Assembly (NCBI GenBank): GCA_903938445.1
Contig: CAJADG010000015.1
Span: forward strand, 1 to 43,316
Reading direction: 5' to 3'
Source of the DNA: an uncultured Bacteroidota bacterium
Lineage (GTDB): Bacteria; Bacteroidota; Bacteroidia; Chitinophagales; Chitinophagaceae
DNA: 43,316 nucleotides
Below are positions 17,270 through 25,672 of this stretch, piece by piece (position 1 is the stretch's first letter; every line of letters begins with the position of its first letter). The notes under the pieces were generated by a model. That model was not told the DNA's origin, made no database searches, and worked only from the letters and a program-made list of their open reading frames with translations. Position numbers and translations under genes: made by a program.

Positions 17270-17887
17270 ATGAAAATTAAATTAATAACATTAGCAAGTT
17301 TTGTAAGTATCGTTGCAATAGTATTTTCATCTTGCTATAAAAATAAAGCTGATATTGAGTCACTGCCAACAGTCTCTTTTAGAAGTGAAATAGTGCCAAT
17401 TGTTACAGCTGGTGGTTGTGGATGTCATAATAATGGAGTGGCTAGTACTGCAGTACAATTTTCACATTTAGATACTGTGTTTTATCCAACCATTCTTGCA
17501 AGAGTAACCACATTTAAAGATATGGTAGCAGATGCTTCAAAGCATCCTGGAGATGGTAATGTACATCTTACCGAATCACAAAAAATAATTATGCAAAATT
17601 GGATTGCACAAGGTGCTAAAGATGATGGAGGAGGCTGTGTGGTTTCAGGTGCAATTACTTATAACGCAAATTTTTTACCTATCTATAATTCTACTTGTAA
17701 AAGTTCAACATGTCACGGAACTGTTTCTCCTGTACTCACTTACACACTTTTATTATCTGACAAAGCGGTATTAACTGCAATGATGAAAAGTGGCGGAGCA
17801 ACTGGTCATCCTGGCCCTGTATTAAGCTTAAACTCTTGTACAACTAATACAATTTTAACTTGGATTGCACAGGGTCAACCACAATAG
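17270..17887 (+). CDS. Second cytochrome-like lipoprotein (CXCH and CX4CH motifs)
   Basis: This 205-residue protein has a lipobox signal (VFSSC, C22). The first motif is very compressed, C50-G-C52-H53 (in GGCGCHNNG), and the second is C143-KSST-C148-H149. Each half ends with a similar helix, MQNWIAQGAK and ILTWIAQGQ, so it looks like two diverged cytochrome domains. It sits 28 bp downstream of the larger CX4CH lipoprotein gene and 47 bp before the DUF5777 gene, so the three form an operon. A single residue between the cysteines is unusual for covalent haem attachment; the first site may bind haem differently or not at all. Confidence 0.75.
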   Translation: MKIKLITLASFVSIVAIVFSSCYKNKADIESLPTVSFRSEIVPIVTAGGCGCHNNGVASTAVQFSHLDTVFYPTILARVTTFKDMVADASKHPGDGNVHLTESQKIIMQNWIAQGAKDDGGGCVVSGAITYNANFLPIYNSTCKSSTCHGTVSPVLTYTLLLSDKAVLTAMMKSGGATGHPGPVLSLNSCTTNTILTWIAQGQPQ

Positions 17888-17934
17888 TGAATTAACAATA
17901 GTCAATTTCAGCAAGTGTCTTAAAACAAAAAATT

Positions 17935-18852
17935 ATGAAAAAAATATTATTACTTAGTATAATTTGTCTAGCATTACTTGGTCAATCTTTTGCTCAGACC
18001 GATTCCACTACAACCGTAACAAAAGAAAAACCAAAGCAAAAAATTACTAAGAAAGTATTTGCTACTTCTAAGCTAATTAATATGCAAACCACTGAGATGG
18101 GTGCTCCAAGTGAATTTCAATTTATGATTTCACACCACTTTAGTCAGATGTATGATAAAAATGCGGGATCACAAGTGGGCGCACAGTTGTTTGGAATTAA
18201 CTCTGGTGTAGCATATACTTATTTATCTTTTGATTATACTCCATATCGCTGGATTAATCTAGGAGTAGCTGCAGCGGGTAGTTCAAAGTATGAAGGATTT
18301 ACAAAAATTAAATTAGTACGTCAACAAACTGGATTGCATAATATTCCTGTTTCAGTTGCTTTATTTTCTCTTGTAAATGTAAATACTGCACCCGATAAAT
18401 CCATAACATTTGTGGGAGATAGATATAATTATGTAAATCAATTATTAATATCTCGCAAGTTTAACGATCGACTTTCATTGCAATTAATGCCATCTGTTGT
18501 GCACTTTAACAAAGTTCCTTACGGGATTAATAATGATAATGAAGTGTATTCAATAGGATTTGGTGGAAAATACAAAGTATCCGACCTTGTAAATCTTGAT
18601 GTTGAATATTCTCGTCAATTAAACATGTATGAAAATATATTAACAAGTACTGGAAACATTATAAACTATCAACCTGACTTAGTGTCTGTTGGTGTTGAAT
18701 TAAATTCTGGTGGTCACCAATTCCGATTCTTTGTAGGCAATACCACTTTCAGTTCAAATATAGATCAACTATCTAGAAACAGCATGAATATCGCAAATGG
18801 TAGTCTTGCCTTTGGGTTTACAATTAATAGAAGTACTTTCTTGGGGAAATAA
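17935..18852 (+). CDS. DUF5777-type outer-membrane beta-barrel protein
   Basis: The 305-residue product has a Sec signal ending SFAQT (residues 1-21). A short Lys/Thr-rich linker and an all-beta sequence of alternating aromatic and polar residues follow, typical of a small outer-membrane barrel. The LINMQTTEMGAPSEFQFMISHHFSQ segment matches the start of DUF5777 family proteins. DUF5777 genes in Bacteroidota are often found near cytochrome-like and YceI-like genes; their role is unproven. Here it follows two cytochrome-like lipoprotein genes, so it may be a porin partner for them. A terminator follows. Confidence 0.75.
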   Translation: MKKILLLSIICLALLGQSFAQTDSTTTVTKEKPKQKITKKVFATSKLINMQTTEMGAPSEFQFMISHHFSQMYDKNAGSQVGAQLFGINSGVAYTYLSFDYTPYRWINLGVAAAGSSKYEGFTKIKLVRQQTGLHNIPVSVALFSLVNVNTAPDKSITFVGDRYNYVNQLLISRKFNDRLSLQLMPSVVHFNKVPYGINNDNEVYSIGFGGKYKVSDLVNLDVEYSRQLNMYENILTSTGNIINYQPDLVSVGVELNSGGHQFRFFVGNTTFSSNIDQLSRNSMNIANGSLAFGFTINRSTFLGK

Positions 18853-18876
18853 GTACTTACTATCTTTTGCTTGCCT

Positions 18877-18906
18877 AAAAAGCGTCAACTATGTTGGCGC
18901 TTTTTT
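18877..18906 (+). terminator. Terminator of the cytochrome-lipoprotein/DUF5777 operon
   Basis: AAAAAGCGTCAAC at 18877-18889 pairs with GTTGGCGCTTTTT (one G-T pair) around a 3-base loop, followed by T residues. It lies 25 bp after the DUF5777 stop codon. Confidence 0.8.
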
Positions 18907-18953
18907 ATTTTAATTATGCATAGTAATTAGTATTTTTAAGATAAATCTATCCA

Positions 18954-19439
18954 ATGGGAACATCATTTAGTCAATTTGTTCAAAAAATTAGTAGCCCCAT
19001 CCAATTCGGATTTTTTTTAGCAACAAAATTGCCCGCTGCTTTTTTTGTTGGCCTTAGACTAAAGGAAATTGATGAAACACAATGTTCGATTGGCGTAAGA
19101 CACAGTTTTTTTAGTAAAAACCCTTTTAGATCTATGTATTTTGCTGCAGAAGCAATGGCGGCTGAAATGAGTTCGGGCCTTTTAGCTTTTGGACATATAT
19201 ACAATCAGCCCACTAAAGTGAGTATGTTAGTGGTTAAAATGAATGCTGAATACCATAAAAAGGGAACCGGGAAACTTAAATTTATTTGTGAAGATGGGAT
19301 TGCTATTAAAAATGCAATTGCTGAAACAATACAAACAGGCGAAGGGATCACCTTAATTTGTAAATCCATTGGGATCAATGAAGTAGGAGAAGCAGTAGCT
19401 ACATTTCATTTTACATGGAGTTTTAAAGCAAAGCGTTAA
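18954..19439 (+). CDS. DUF4442 hotdog-fold protein (thioesterase-like)
   Basis: This 161-residue cytosolic protein belongs to the DUF4442 group of the hotdog-fold superfamily, related to PaaI-type thioesterases. Recognisable parts are the helix SMYFAAEAMAAEMSSGLLAFG (residues about 62-82), the central hotdog helix with its Ala/Glu-rich face, and the final strand GEAVATFHFTWSFKAKR. Family members are presumed acyl-CoA or acyl-ACP thioesterases, but substrates are mostly unknown. It is transcribed alone or with the downstream M28 peptidase gene, 46 bp away. No signal peptide is present. Confidence 0.75.
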   Translation: MGTSFSQFVQKISSPIQFGFFLATKLPAAFFVGLRLKEIDETQCSIGVRHSFFSKNPFRSMYFAAEAMAAEMSSGLLAFGHIYNQPTKVSMLVVKMNAEYHKKGTGKLKFICEDGIAIKNAIAETIQTGEGITLICKSIGINEVGEAVATFHFTWSFKAKR

Positions 19440-19485
19440 ATGCATTAATAGCATAATTTAAAAAGTAAAAAAGTAATATATAAAT

Positions 19486-20958
19486 ATGAAAAAAATCACA
19501 TTAGGTGCACTCGCCCTTTTATTAAATGTTGGATTAATGGCACAGTCCACCAATCCTCCAGGATTAGACTTGATTAAAACAAGTGAATTAAAAAAAGATT
19601 TATACGATTTTGCTGATCCTCATTTTAAAGGAAGATCCGCTGGAACCATTGATGAATTAAAAGCATCTATTTGGTTGGTAGAAAAATATAGATCCATTGG
19701 TTTGTTGCCAGCAGGTGACGATGGTACCTACTTGCAATTTTTCACGATGTGGAGAAATCAAATTTCAGATAATTCAACCATTCAGATTGATAATAAAAAC
19801 TTCGCATTATGGAAGGATGCAAGTGTCGCACAAATGGCCAACAAGCAAATCAATGCTCCGATTGTATATTTAGGAGATGCATCTAAAATAGATACCAACA
19901 ATGTAGATGTAAAAAATAAAGTGGTTGCATTTGAAGCTTCCTCGGTTGGCATTAATTTAAATGTTTCACTACCAACCTGGAGATATAGCAGAAGCGTGTT
20001 AACTAAATACGGTATGCCACTTATCAGAAAAGGAGCAACTGCTATCATTATTATCGCTGATAATATTGGAGAAAAAGCATGGGATGACGCCAATGAAAAT
20101 TTCAAAAGAGGATCTTATGATATTGAAGGGGGCCCTAATACGCAAGTAAATACTACTGTTCCAGTAATTTGGGTACATCAAAATGCGAAATCAAGTATTG
20201 CGAATGCGCAAGGAAATTTAGTTGCTAATTTAATCGTTGAAAAATATCCTTATCCTTCTGTAAATATTGTTGGAAAAATTAATGGTACGGATCCCAAATT
20301 AAAATCAGAATATTTATTGTATAGCGGACACCAAGATGCGCATGGCATTCGCAATGCTATTAACAATGACTCTACTTATTATGGTGCGGATGACAATGGT
20401 AGCGTAGATGTTGCCATGCTAGCCAATGCAAGAGCATTTGTAAAACATCCTGCTAAAAGATCCATTTTATTTGTAATTCAAGGCGCCGAAGAAAGAGGTT
20501 TGTTAGGTTCAAGATATTATTCATCACATCCTACCGTACCAATAAAAAGTATTGTTGCTGTATTAAATGGTGATATGATTGGAAGAAATAATATTGACAG
20601 TGCTGCTGTTTTAGGAACACAGGCACCACATCGTAACTCGATGGATTTAGTTAAGATGGTAATGGATGCAAATAATGAGGGACCTAAATTTAAGTTAGAT
20701 ACTACTTATGATAAAGTAACGCATGTAGAAGGATGGTATTTTAGAAGTGATCATTTACCTTATGCAAGACTTGGCATTCCGGCTATCATGTACACTTCAT
20801 TATTACATGAGGATTACCACACCCCATTAGATAATGCACATAATATTAATTATCCTAAATTAAAAAAGATGGCTGACTGGATGTATCGCACTGGCTATAA
20901 AGTTGCCAATGCTCCAGCAAGACCAGCTACAGACAAGGACTTTAAATTAGAAAGATAA
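19486..20958 (+). CDS. Exported M28-family zinc aminopeptidase
   Basis: The 490-residue product has a Sec signal ending LMAQS. The M28 catalytic domain has all usual zinc and catalytic residues: His in YSGHQDAHG (H282), Asp in YGADDNGS (302/303), the Glu pair in GAEERG (335-336), Asp in NGDMIG (D363), and the final His in LLHEDYHTPLDN. The region between residues 110 and 250 is consistent with an inserted PA-like domain, as in larger M28 aminopeptidases. It would release amino acids from peptides in the periplasm or outside the cell. A strong terminator follows. Confidence 0.9.
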   Translation: MKKITLGALALLLNVGLMAQSTNPPGLDLIKTSELKKDLYDFADPHFKGRSAGTIDELKASIWLVEKYRSIGLLPAGDDGTYLQFFTMWRNQISDNSTIQIDNKNFALWKDASVAQMANKQINAPIVYLGDASKIDTNNVDVKNKVVAFEASSVGINLNVSLPTWRYSRSVLTKYGMPLIRKGATAIIIIADNIGEKAWDDANENFKRGSYDIEGGPNTQVNTTVPVIWVHQNAKSSIANAQGNLVANLIVEKYPYPSVNIVGKINGTDPKLKSEYLLYSGHQDAHGIRNAINNDSTYYGADDNGSVDVAMLANARAFVKHPAKRSILFVIQGAEERGLLGSRYYSSHPTVPIKSIVAVLNGDMIGRNNIDSAAVLGTQAPHRNSMDLVKMVMDANNEGPKFKLDTTYDKVTHVEGWYFRSDHLPYARLGIPAIMYTSLLHEDYHTPLDNAHNINYPKLKKMADWMYRTGYKVANAPARPATDKDFKLER

Positions 20959-20980
20959 AATAGGATCACTTGCATTCATA

Positions 20981-21013
20981 AAAAAAAAGGACTCTCGCGA
21001 GTCCTTTTTTTTT
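20981..21013. terminator. Bidirectional terminator between M28 and HmuY-like genes
   Basis: Eight or more A residues, GGACTC, loop TCGC, GAGTCC and nine T residues form a classic intrinsic terminator usable in both directions between the convergent genes. A run of nine G (21014-21022) follows the T run directly. Confidence 0.85.
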
Positions 21014-21036
21014 GGGGGGGGGAAAAGAAAATTTAA

Positions 21037-21681
21037 CTAGAATGTTTTTGTACCATTTGGTTGATAAGCAAATCTAAAAGTATAATATCGTTGTTTATTT
21101 AATTTGTCCGCGTCTGAAGCAGATGCCGCTAAAGTTACACCGCCTTTGTAGTAACATAAAACTTCCATTTTAGCATATTTACCCGAAGCTGTTCTAATTA
21201 CTAAAACTCTACCCGCTAATGGCGTAATCAAGTTTGTTAAACCATCATAGTTATACCAACCTTTTCCACTACCTGTAGTAATTGCGTATGAAGTTGGAGC
21301 ATTGTCTGTTTTGAAAATTGAATCTGTTGGAATAGTTGTTAAACCATCAAATAATCCTGTATAAACAAATGCACCTCCTAAACCAGTTCCACTTGTACCG
21401 CCATTGGTAATAATTCTTGTTGCCATAAACGCAATATCCCACTTTGTACTTGCACTATCTGAATTGGGCACAATGGTGTTTCTTTCTAAACTATAAAAAG
21501 TGTACTTACCATTGGTAATAGGTATACCCTGTGCACTTAAACCAACTACTGTATCTGCAGGAATATCCTTAACTGTTAAAGCAGTTACTGGCATTACAGT
21601 GGCTGTGTCCGATTTAGTACATGCTACGATACTAGATGAAATCATGACCATTAACACGATTGACTGAATTGTTTTTTTCAT
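21037..21681 (-). CDS. HmuY-family haem-binding lipoprotein
   Basis: The ATG at 21681 (214 residues) is preferred because it starts a lipoprotein signal with lipobox SIVAC (C21); longer frames run back into the receptor gene. The mature part matches the HmuY family: KYTFYSLERNTIV, then SASTKWDIAFMATRIITNGG, a Gly/Thr-rich loop, and the C-terminal RYYTFRFAYQPNG strand. HmuY proteins capture haem at the cell surface and pass it to the partner TonB receptor, encoded here 13 bp upstream. The haem ligands of Porphyromonas HmuY are not fixed across the family, so I cannot name them here. Confidence 0.82.
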   Translation of the reverse strand: MKKTIQSIVLMVMISSSIVACTKSDTATVMPVTALTVKDIPADTVVGLSAQGIPITNGKYTFYSLERNTIVPNSDSASTKWDIAFMATRIITNGGTSGTGLGGAFVYTGLFDGLTTIPTDSIFKTDNAPTSYAITTGSGKGWYNYDGLTNLITPLAGRVLVIRTASGKYAKMEVLCYYKGGVTLAASASDADKLNKQRYYTFRFAYQPNGTKTF

Positions 21682-21694
21682 GATGCTTGCTTTT

Positions 21695-23779
21695 TTATTT
21701 ATGAAAGATTTGATATTTAATTGTTGCATAAAAAGTTCTGCCTGGTAAATTCGGCAAGTTTGCCGCATCTACATAATTAGTAATATTGTCACAACCTACT
21801 TGTGTTGAAAAACCGCTCTTATACTCTTTACCTACTGATGTATGTATAGAAAAATATCCTTTTGCAAATTCATCTCCATTATCAAAAACCTCATTGCCAT
21901 TGGTGTTGTTTACAGCCCACTTACTTCGATATATTACTCTTAAATTGGCAAATAATCCATTGCTATGATAATAGTTTATTTTGAACTGTGCTTTATGTTT
22001 ACTGTTGTTGGGAAGGCCTACATAATCACTGAGGGTTAATATTTTACTATAGCCATTTGCGTCTCTTGTGTAAACCTTACCTGCTTTAATTTGATCAATC
22101 TGATCCTTATCTCCTGTTTCTAAATATTGATAGCCTCCACTAATAATGAAGTGATTGTCAATTTTATGTTTTGCTTCGAATTCAATTCCTTGCGTAAATG
22201 CACGACCAATGTTTAAATAACTAAAAATTTGAGCACCTGTTGCATATGCTCCAACTTGTTGCACTTGAATTAAATTATTAATATCGTTTCGAAAAAATTG
22301 TACACTAAAAAAGTTATTTGTATTAGGTTCATAATCCCATGAAAGATGAATTCCTGTTGAGTATTCAGGCTTAAGCACTTTTAATTTATAGTAACTATCA
22401 TATAAAGCACCTATTTGTCCTTTTTGTACTAATTGATTAATGACCTCTTGAGCTTGTGCAGTTCCAAAAACACTATATCCACCAGCAGCGGCATTCGTAA
22501 AGTCTAAATAAATTTGTCTAAAATCTGGTGCTTTAAATCCTTCGCCAATGCTTAATTTAATTTTATGTTTTGTATTTATTTTATACAGCGCTGATAGTTT
22601 AGGGCTAAAAGCAGATGCATACGCTTCATTTTTATCGAATCTTAACCCACCAATGAATATAAATTTTTGATTTGGACTCCACTCTAACTGCGTAAATCCA
22701 TATTGAATGGAATTATTTTTTCTTACTTTCTCGCTATCATATCTAGTGCTTTTTACTCCTTCCCAAACTGCTCCCGCTCCAAATAAAACATTCAAATTTT
22801 TATTAGCATTCCAATCGGTTTGATTTTCAACACGCTGAAAACGATGATTCAATAAATCATAATAAGGGTCACCTGATAATGTTACCAAATCTTGTTTGGC
22901 ATTGTATTCGGTAAAATAACCTCTAAAGCTAGTCTTTAAACTATTGGAATATCTTTGATTTAAACTAAAATTATAATTTTGATCGGTATTATTTTCGTTT
23001 CCATTTGAAGTAATAGTAGCGCCACCATTATTTACAGAAATATCATTTTTTATTTTTTCATCCGTAAGTCTTACACCAAATGCAATATTTGTATTGTCAT
23101 TTATATTCCATTTAAACTGTTGATTAATTGAATATCTCTGTATTGGGGTAGTTACCCTGCTACTACTATTGGGGCGAATACTATAGCCGTCAGTTGAAAA
23201 ATAATTATAAAACCCTTGATAAAAAACAGACTTAGTTGCTATGGCATTATTTACTCCTGCATCTATTGTTTGATAAGTTCCATATCTTAAAGATGCTTGT
23301 AATGGAATACTCGTATTGGCATCTGTGATAATATTAATCACACCAGCCATGGCTTCACTTCCATATAAACTTGAAGAAGGACCTTTAACAATTTCAATTT
23401 TTTTAATATTGCCTAATGCGATTCTATTTAAATCCAAAACACCGGCTGTTCTTCCTACTAATGGTTCCCCATTTATTAAAATAATAGTATAATCAGGGTT
23501 TAAACCTTGTAATTGTACGCCGGCCCCAAAGCCACTCGTCATAGTTAAACCTGGCTGTTCCTTTAAAATATCTGTTAATCTTAAAGAACCCGTTTGTTGA
23601 ATTTGTTTTGAATTGATAATATTAACTGGAACGGTAACATTACTCAATTTTCGTTCTGATCTATTGGCTGTTACCACTACACTATCTCCCTGCATTTGCA
23701 GGGTATCATTTACCATCTTTACTTGTGCAAACACAAATGATGGTGTCAATAATAATAGATATATAAACCTTCTCTTCAT
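21695..23779 (-). CDS. TonB-dependent receptor, HmuR-like (haem uptake candidate)
   Basis: This 694-residue outer-membrane receptor has a signal peptide (ending VFAQV), a TonB-box-like DSVVVTANRSERK, and a plug domain (about residues 45-160: LKEQPGLTM, IILINGEPL, IEIVKGPSSSLYGSEAMAGVINIIT). A 22-strand barrel region ending in an aromatic C-terminus follows. FKAPDFRQIY near residue 415 corresponds to the FRAP-type motif of haem receptors, and LKPEYS to the NPDL region. With the HmuY-type lipoprotein encoded just downstream, haem is the likely substrate, although other TonB receptors share these motifs. An inverted repeat with TTGTCATA arms lies upstream. Confidence 0.88.
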   Translation of the reverse strand: MKRRFIYLLLLTPSFVFAQVKMVNDTLQMQGDSVVVTANRSERKLSNVTVPVNIINSKQIQQTGSLRLTDILKEQPGLTMTSGFGAGVQLQGLNPDYTIILINGEPLVGRTAGVLDLNRIALGNIKKIEIVKGPSSSLYGSEAMAGVINIITDANTSIPLQASLRYGTYQTIDAGVNNAIATKSVFYQGFYNYFSTDGYSIRPNSSSRVTTPIQRYSINQQFKWNINDNTNIAFGVRLTDEKIKNDISVNNGGATITSNGNENNTDQNYNFSLNQRYSNSLKTSFRGYFTEYNAKQDLVTLSGDPYYDLLNHRFQRVENQTDWNANKNLNVLFGAGAVWEGVKSTRYDSEKVRKNNSIQYGFTQLEWSPNQKFIFIGGLRFDKNEAYASAFSPKLSALYKINTKHKIKLSIGEGFKAPDFRQIYLDFTNAAAGGYSVFGTAQAQEVINQLVQKGQIGALYDSYYKLKVLKPEYSTGIHLSWDYEPNTNNFFSVQFFRNDINNLIQVQQVGAYATGAQIFSYLNIGRAFTQGIEFEAKHKIDNHFIISGGYQYLETGDKDQIDQIKAGKVYTRDANGYSKILTLSDYVGLPNNSKHKAQFKINYYHSNGLFANLRVIYRSKWAVNNTNGNEVFDNGDEFAKGYFSIHTSVGKEYKSGFSTQVGCDNITNYVDAANLPNLPGRTFYATIKYQIFHK

Positions 23780-23845
23780 TTACAATACAAAGTTGAGAAG
23801 ATTAGAGTCTTTGAACTCTTTTTACATTCAATAATTAGGCTGATT

Positions 23846-23874
23846 TTGTCATAATTTGACACTACTATGACAAT
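23846..23874. promoter_or_regulatory. Inverted repeat TTGTCATA/TATGACAA upstream of the haem receptor
   Basis: Perfect 8-bp arms at 23846-23853 and 23866-23873 with a 12-base spacer that holds a further TTGAC. The arms are centred about 80 bp upstream of the receptor start. The right arm extends to ATGACAAT, the same octamer repeated in the cytochrome intergenic region, so it is a candidate operator. Confidence 0.45.
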
Positions 23875-23882
23875 TGGTGGAA

Positions 23883-25292
23883 TTATCCGTTATTATCCAA
23901 TATTCGCTGAATTGTTTTAAGCTCAGAAGCAGTAATAAAATATTCATAAAATCTCTTATCGTCTAATTTTCTACTACTCCCTATTAAGGTTGTAGTTGAC
24001 TGGGTAATAAATTCATATTTATCATTAATGGCCTTCATTACATCACTTCTGACTTTCTTTTGAAGCCCTATGTTTTTATCTTTAATACCCAATATGTGAT
24101 TGATTTGATTGATTTCAACCACTTTTCCTTTTAAGGTTGTCTCTAATAATAATTTAATGAGTGATACTTCAGTTCCTGTAAATGCTTGAGTAACCGTTTT
24201 GTTTTTTAAAAGTTGTAATTGTGCATTTTCTAATTTTCTTTTTACGCTTCTATTGAAGAGCCACTTAGCGCCCAATAAAATAAGGACAATAGCCACGATA
24301 CCCATTGTAATGTATAATAAAGCAACTTCATCTCCCCATATGCTGGTTCTCAATAAATCAAAGTCAGTAATTCTAAAAGGATATTTTACAAAGGTTTTGC
24401 TGCCAATATTATAACTATAAATTTCATCCTTATAAATAAACATGTTTGACATGTTTGCTCTTCGAATTAAAAACTGATTTAAATCTGAATTCTTTGATTT
24501 AAATACTTTGTTATGCGTGTAATCAAATAAATAGGTGTCATCATTGTTTAAAAAAATAATGCCATCTTTAAAACTTAAACTTTCATTACTAACATTAAGA
24601 TTACTTACCATTTTCACCACGTCCGACTCCAAATCACCTAGCTTTTCCCATTTATTTTTTTTAATATCTAAATAATAACTTGTGTAAACTGGAATACCCG
24701 TTATATTTTCAGATCCAGCAATTCCTGCATTTATAATTTTCTGAAAAGGCAAATACAGTCTTCCCTGTGCTTCAGAAAACCATAAAAAATAGGTAGAAAT
24801 AATTTCTTTGTTCAAAGGAATAATATCCCATTCACTATCCTGAAAATTATATTTACGAAGATGTCCATTTGATTTCCAAAAGCCATATCCCCCGTAACTA
24901 TAAATTTCGTTATTATATATAAAATTTTTACAATTTATATTATAGTTCAAGTTAACGGTATGATCTAAGCGCTTAAAAACACAATTCGCTGAGTCATATT
25001 TTTCCAATTTGTATAAAAACCCAGTTTGTTCAATAAAAACATAAATTTCCGAACCATTTTTGTATAATTTCTGTGCATTTGAGGCAATAATGGTATTTTT
25101 TAATGGAATTACTGTAGTTTCTGAAGATAAATTGATACTTGTATGTAAATCTGGGGTGGATATGATTTTACTTAAAAAAGGAGTATTTGGAACAATAAAA
25201 ACTGAATCAGGACCTTGGGCTTGTGTCTTAATTGAAATAAAAGTCATTAAAATCAATAAGAAAATTAATGGGATTGATTTTTTACAATTCAT
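23883..25292 (-). CDS. Membrane-tethered protein with exported N-terminal domain and cytoplasmic C-terminal domain
   Basis: The 469-residue product has a signal peptide or first membrane segment (residues 1-25). A large beta-rich exported region (about 40-315) looks like a Kelch/beta-propeller, for example YSYGGYGFWKSNG and FKDGIIFLNNDDTYLF. One transmembrane helix (about 323-345) and a basic cytoplasmic domain of about 120 residues follow. The C-terminal part (TGTEVSLIKLLL, EINQINHILGIKDKNIGLQKKV) looks helical and could be a winged-helix DNA-binding domain, but I do not recognise the family. Layout suggests a one-component membrane sensor. It is encoded upstream of the haem-uptake genes on the same strand with 103 bp between, so it may regulate them. 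Confidence 0.65.
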   Translation of the reverse strand: MNCKKSIPLIFLLILMTFISIKTQAQGPDSVFIVPNTPFLSKIISTPDLHTSINLSSETTVIPLKNTIIASNAQKLYKNGSEIYVFIEQTGFLYKLEKYDSANCVFKRLDHTVNLNYNINCKNFIYNNEIYSYGGYGFWKSNGHLRKYNFQDSEWDIIPLNKEIISTYFLWFSEAQGRLYLPFQKIINAGIAGSENITGIPVYTSYYLDIKKNKWEKLGDLESDVVKMVSNLNVSNESLSFKDGIIFLNNDDTYLFDYTHNKVFKSKNSDLNQFLIRRANMSNMFIYKDEIYSYNIGSKTFVKYPFRITDFDLLRTSIWGDEVALLYITMGIVAIVLILLGAKWLFNRSVKRKLENAQLQLLKNKTVTQAFTGTEVSLIKLLLETTLKGKVVEINQINHILGIKDKNIGLQKKVRSDVMKAINDKYEFITQSTTTLIGSSRKLDDKRFYEYFITASELKTIQRILDNNG

Positions 25293-25672
25293 TGATTATC
25301 AAAATTTTAATAGGTAATTAACTTAATTAATACGCCAAGCTTCAAGTTTAAAGATAAGAAATAACCTATTACTGGACTCAATAGATCACTCAATTTCCTA
25401 ATTCAAGATATGTTATATAGGATATTTGCTCAGCTTTTGGGGGAAAGCTATGGATTATATAAAGGGGAGCATTTTTTGTTCTCCTTTTTTTATTTCCAAA
25501 TATGACTATCAGGTTTTTAAATCACATTGTATATTCTACATTAAAATTGACTATAATTTAACCTAAGTCAATATTTATAAGCCGTATTGTTAACAATTTG
25601 GTAATCTATGTTATGCCTTATTTAATAGGCAAAAGGGGAAATTTGAGTCTACAATAAATAAAAAATTTAGTT
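25293..25672. other. 380-bp intergenic region between divergent genes
   Basis: No credible coding frame is present. The only structured part is 25421-25491, two successive hairpins ending in a T-run, listed separately. The rest is AT-rich. The DUF47 gene follows at 25673 without a clear TAnnTTTG box. Confidence 0.6.
25421..25491 (+). ncRNA. Candidate small RNA or leader ending in an intrinsic terminator
   Basis: Hairpin 1 is AGCTTT (25432-25437), loop TGGGGG, AAAGCT (25444-25449). Hairpin 2 is GGGGAGCA (25464-25471), loop T5, TGTTCTCC (25477-25484, two G-T pairs), followed by seven T. The terminator lies in a divergent region, so it cannot end either flanking gene. This implies a short transcript of its own or an attenuated leader of the downstream phosphate genes, about 180 bp away. 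No known RNA family was recognised. Confidence 0.35.
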
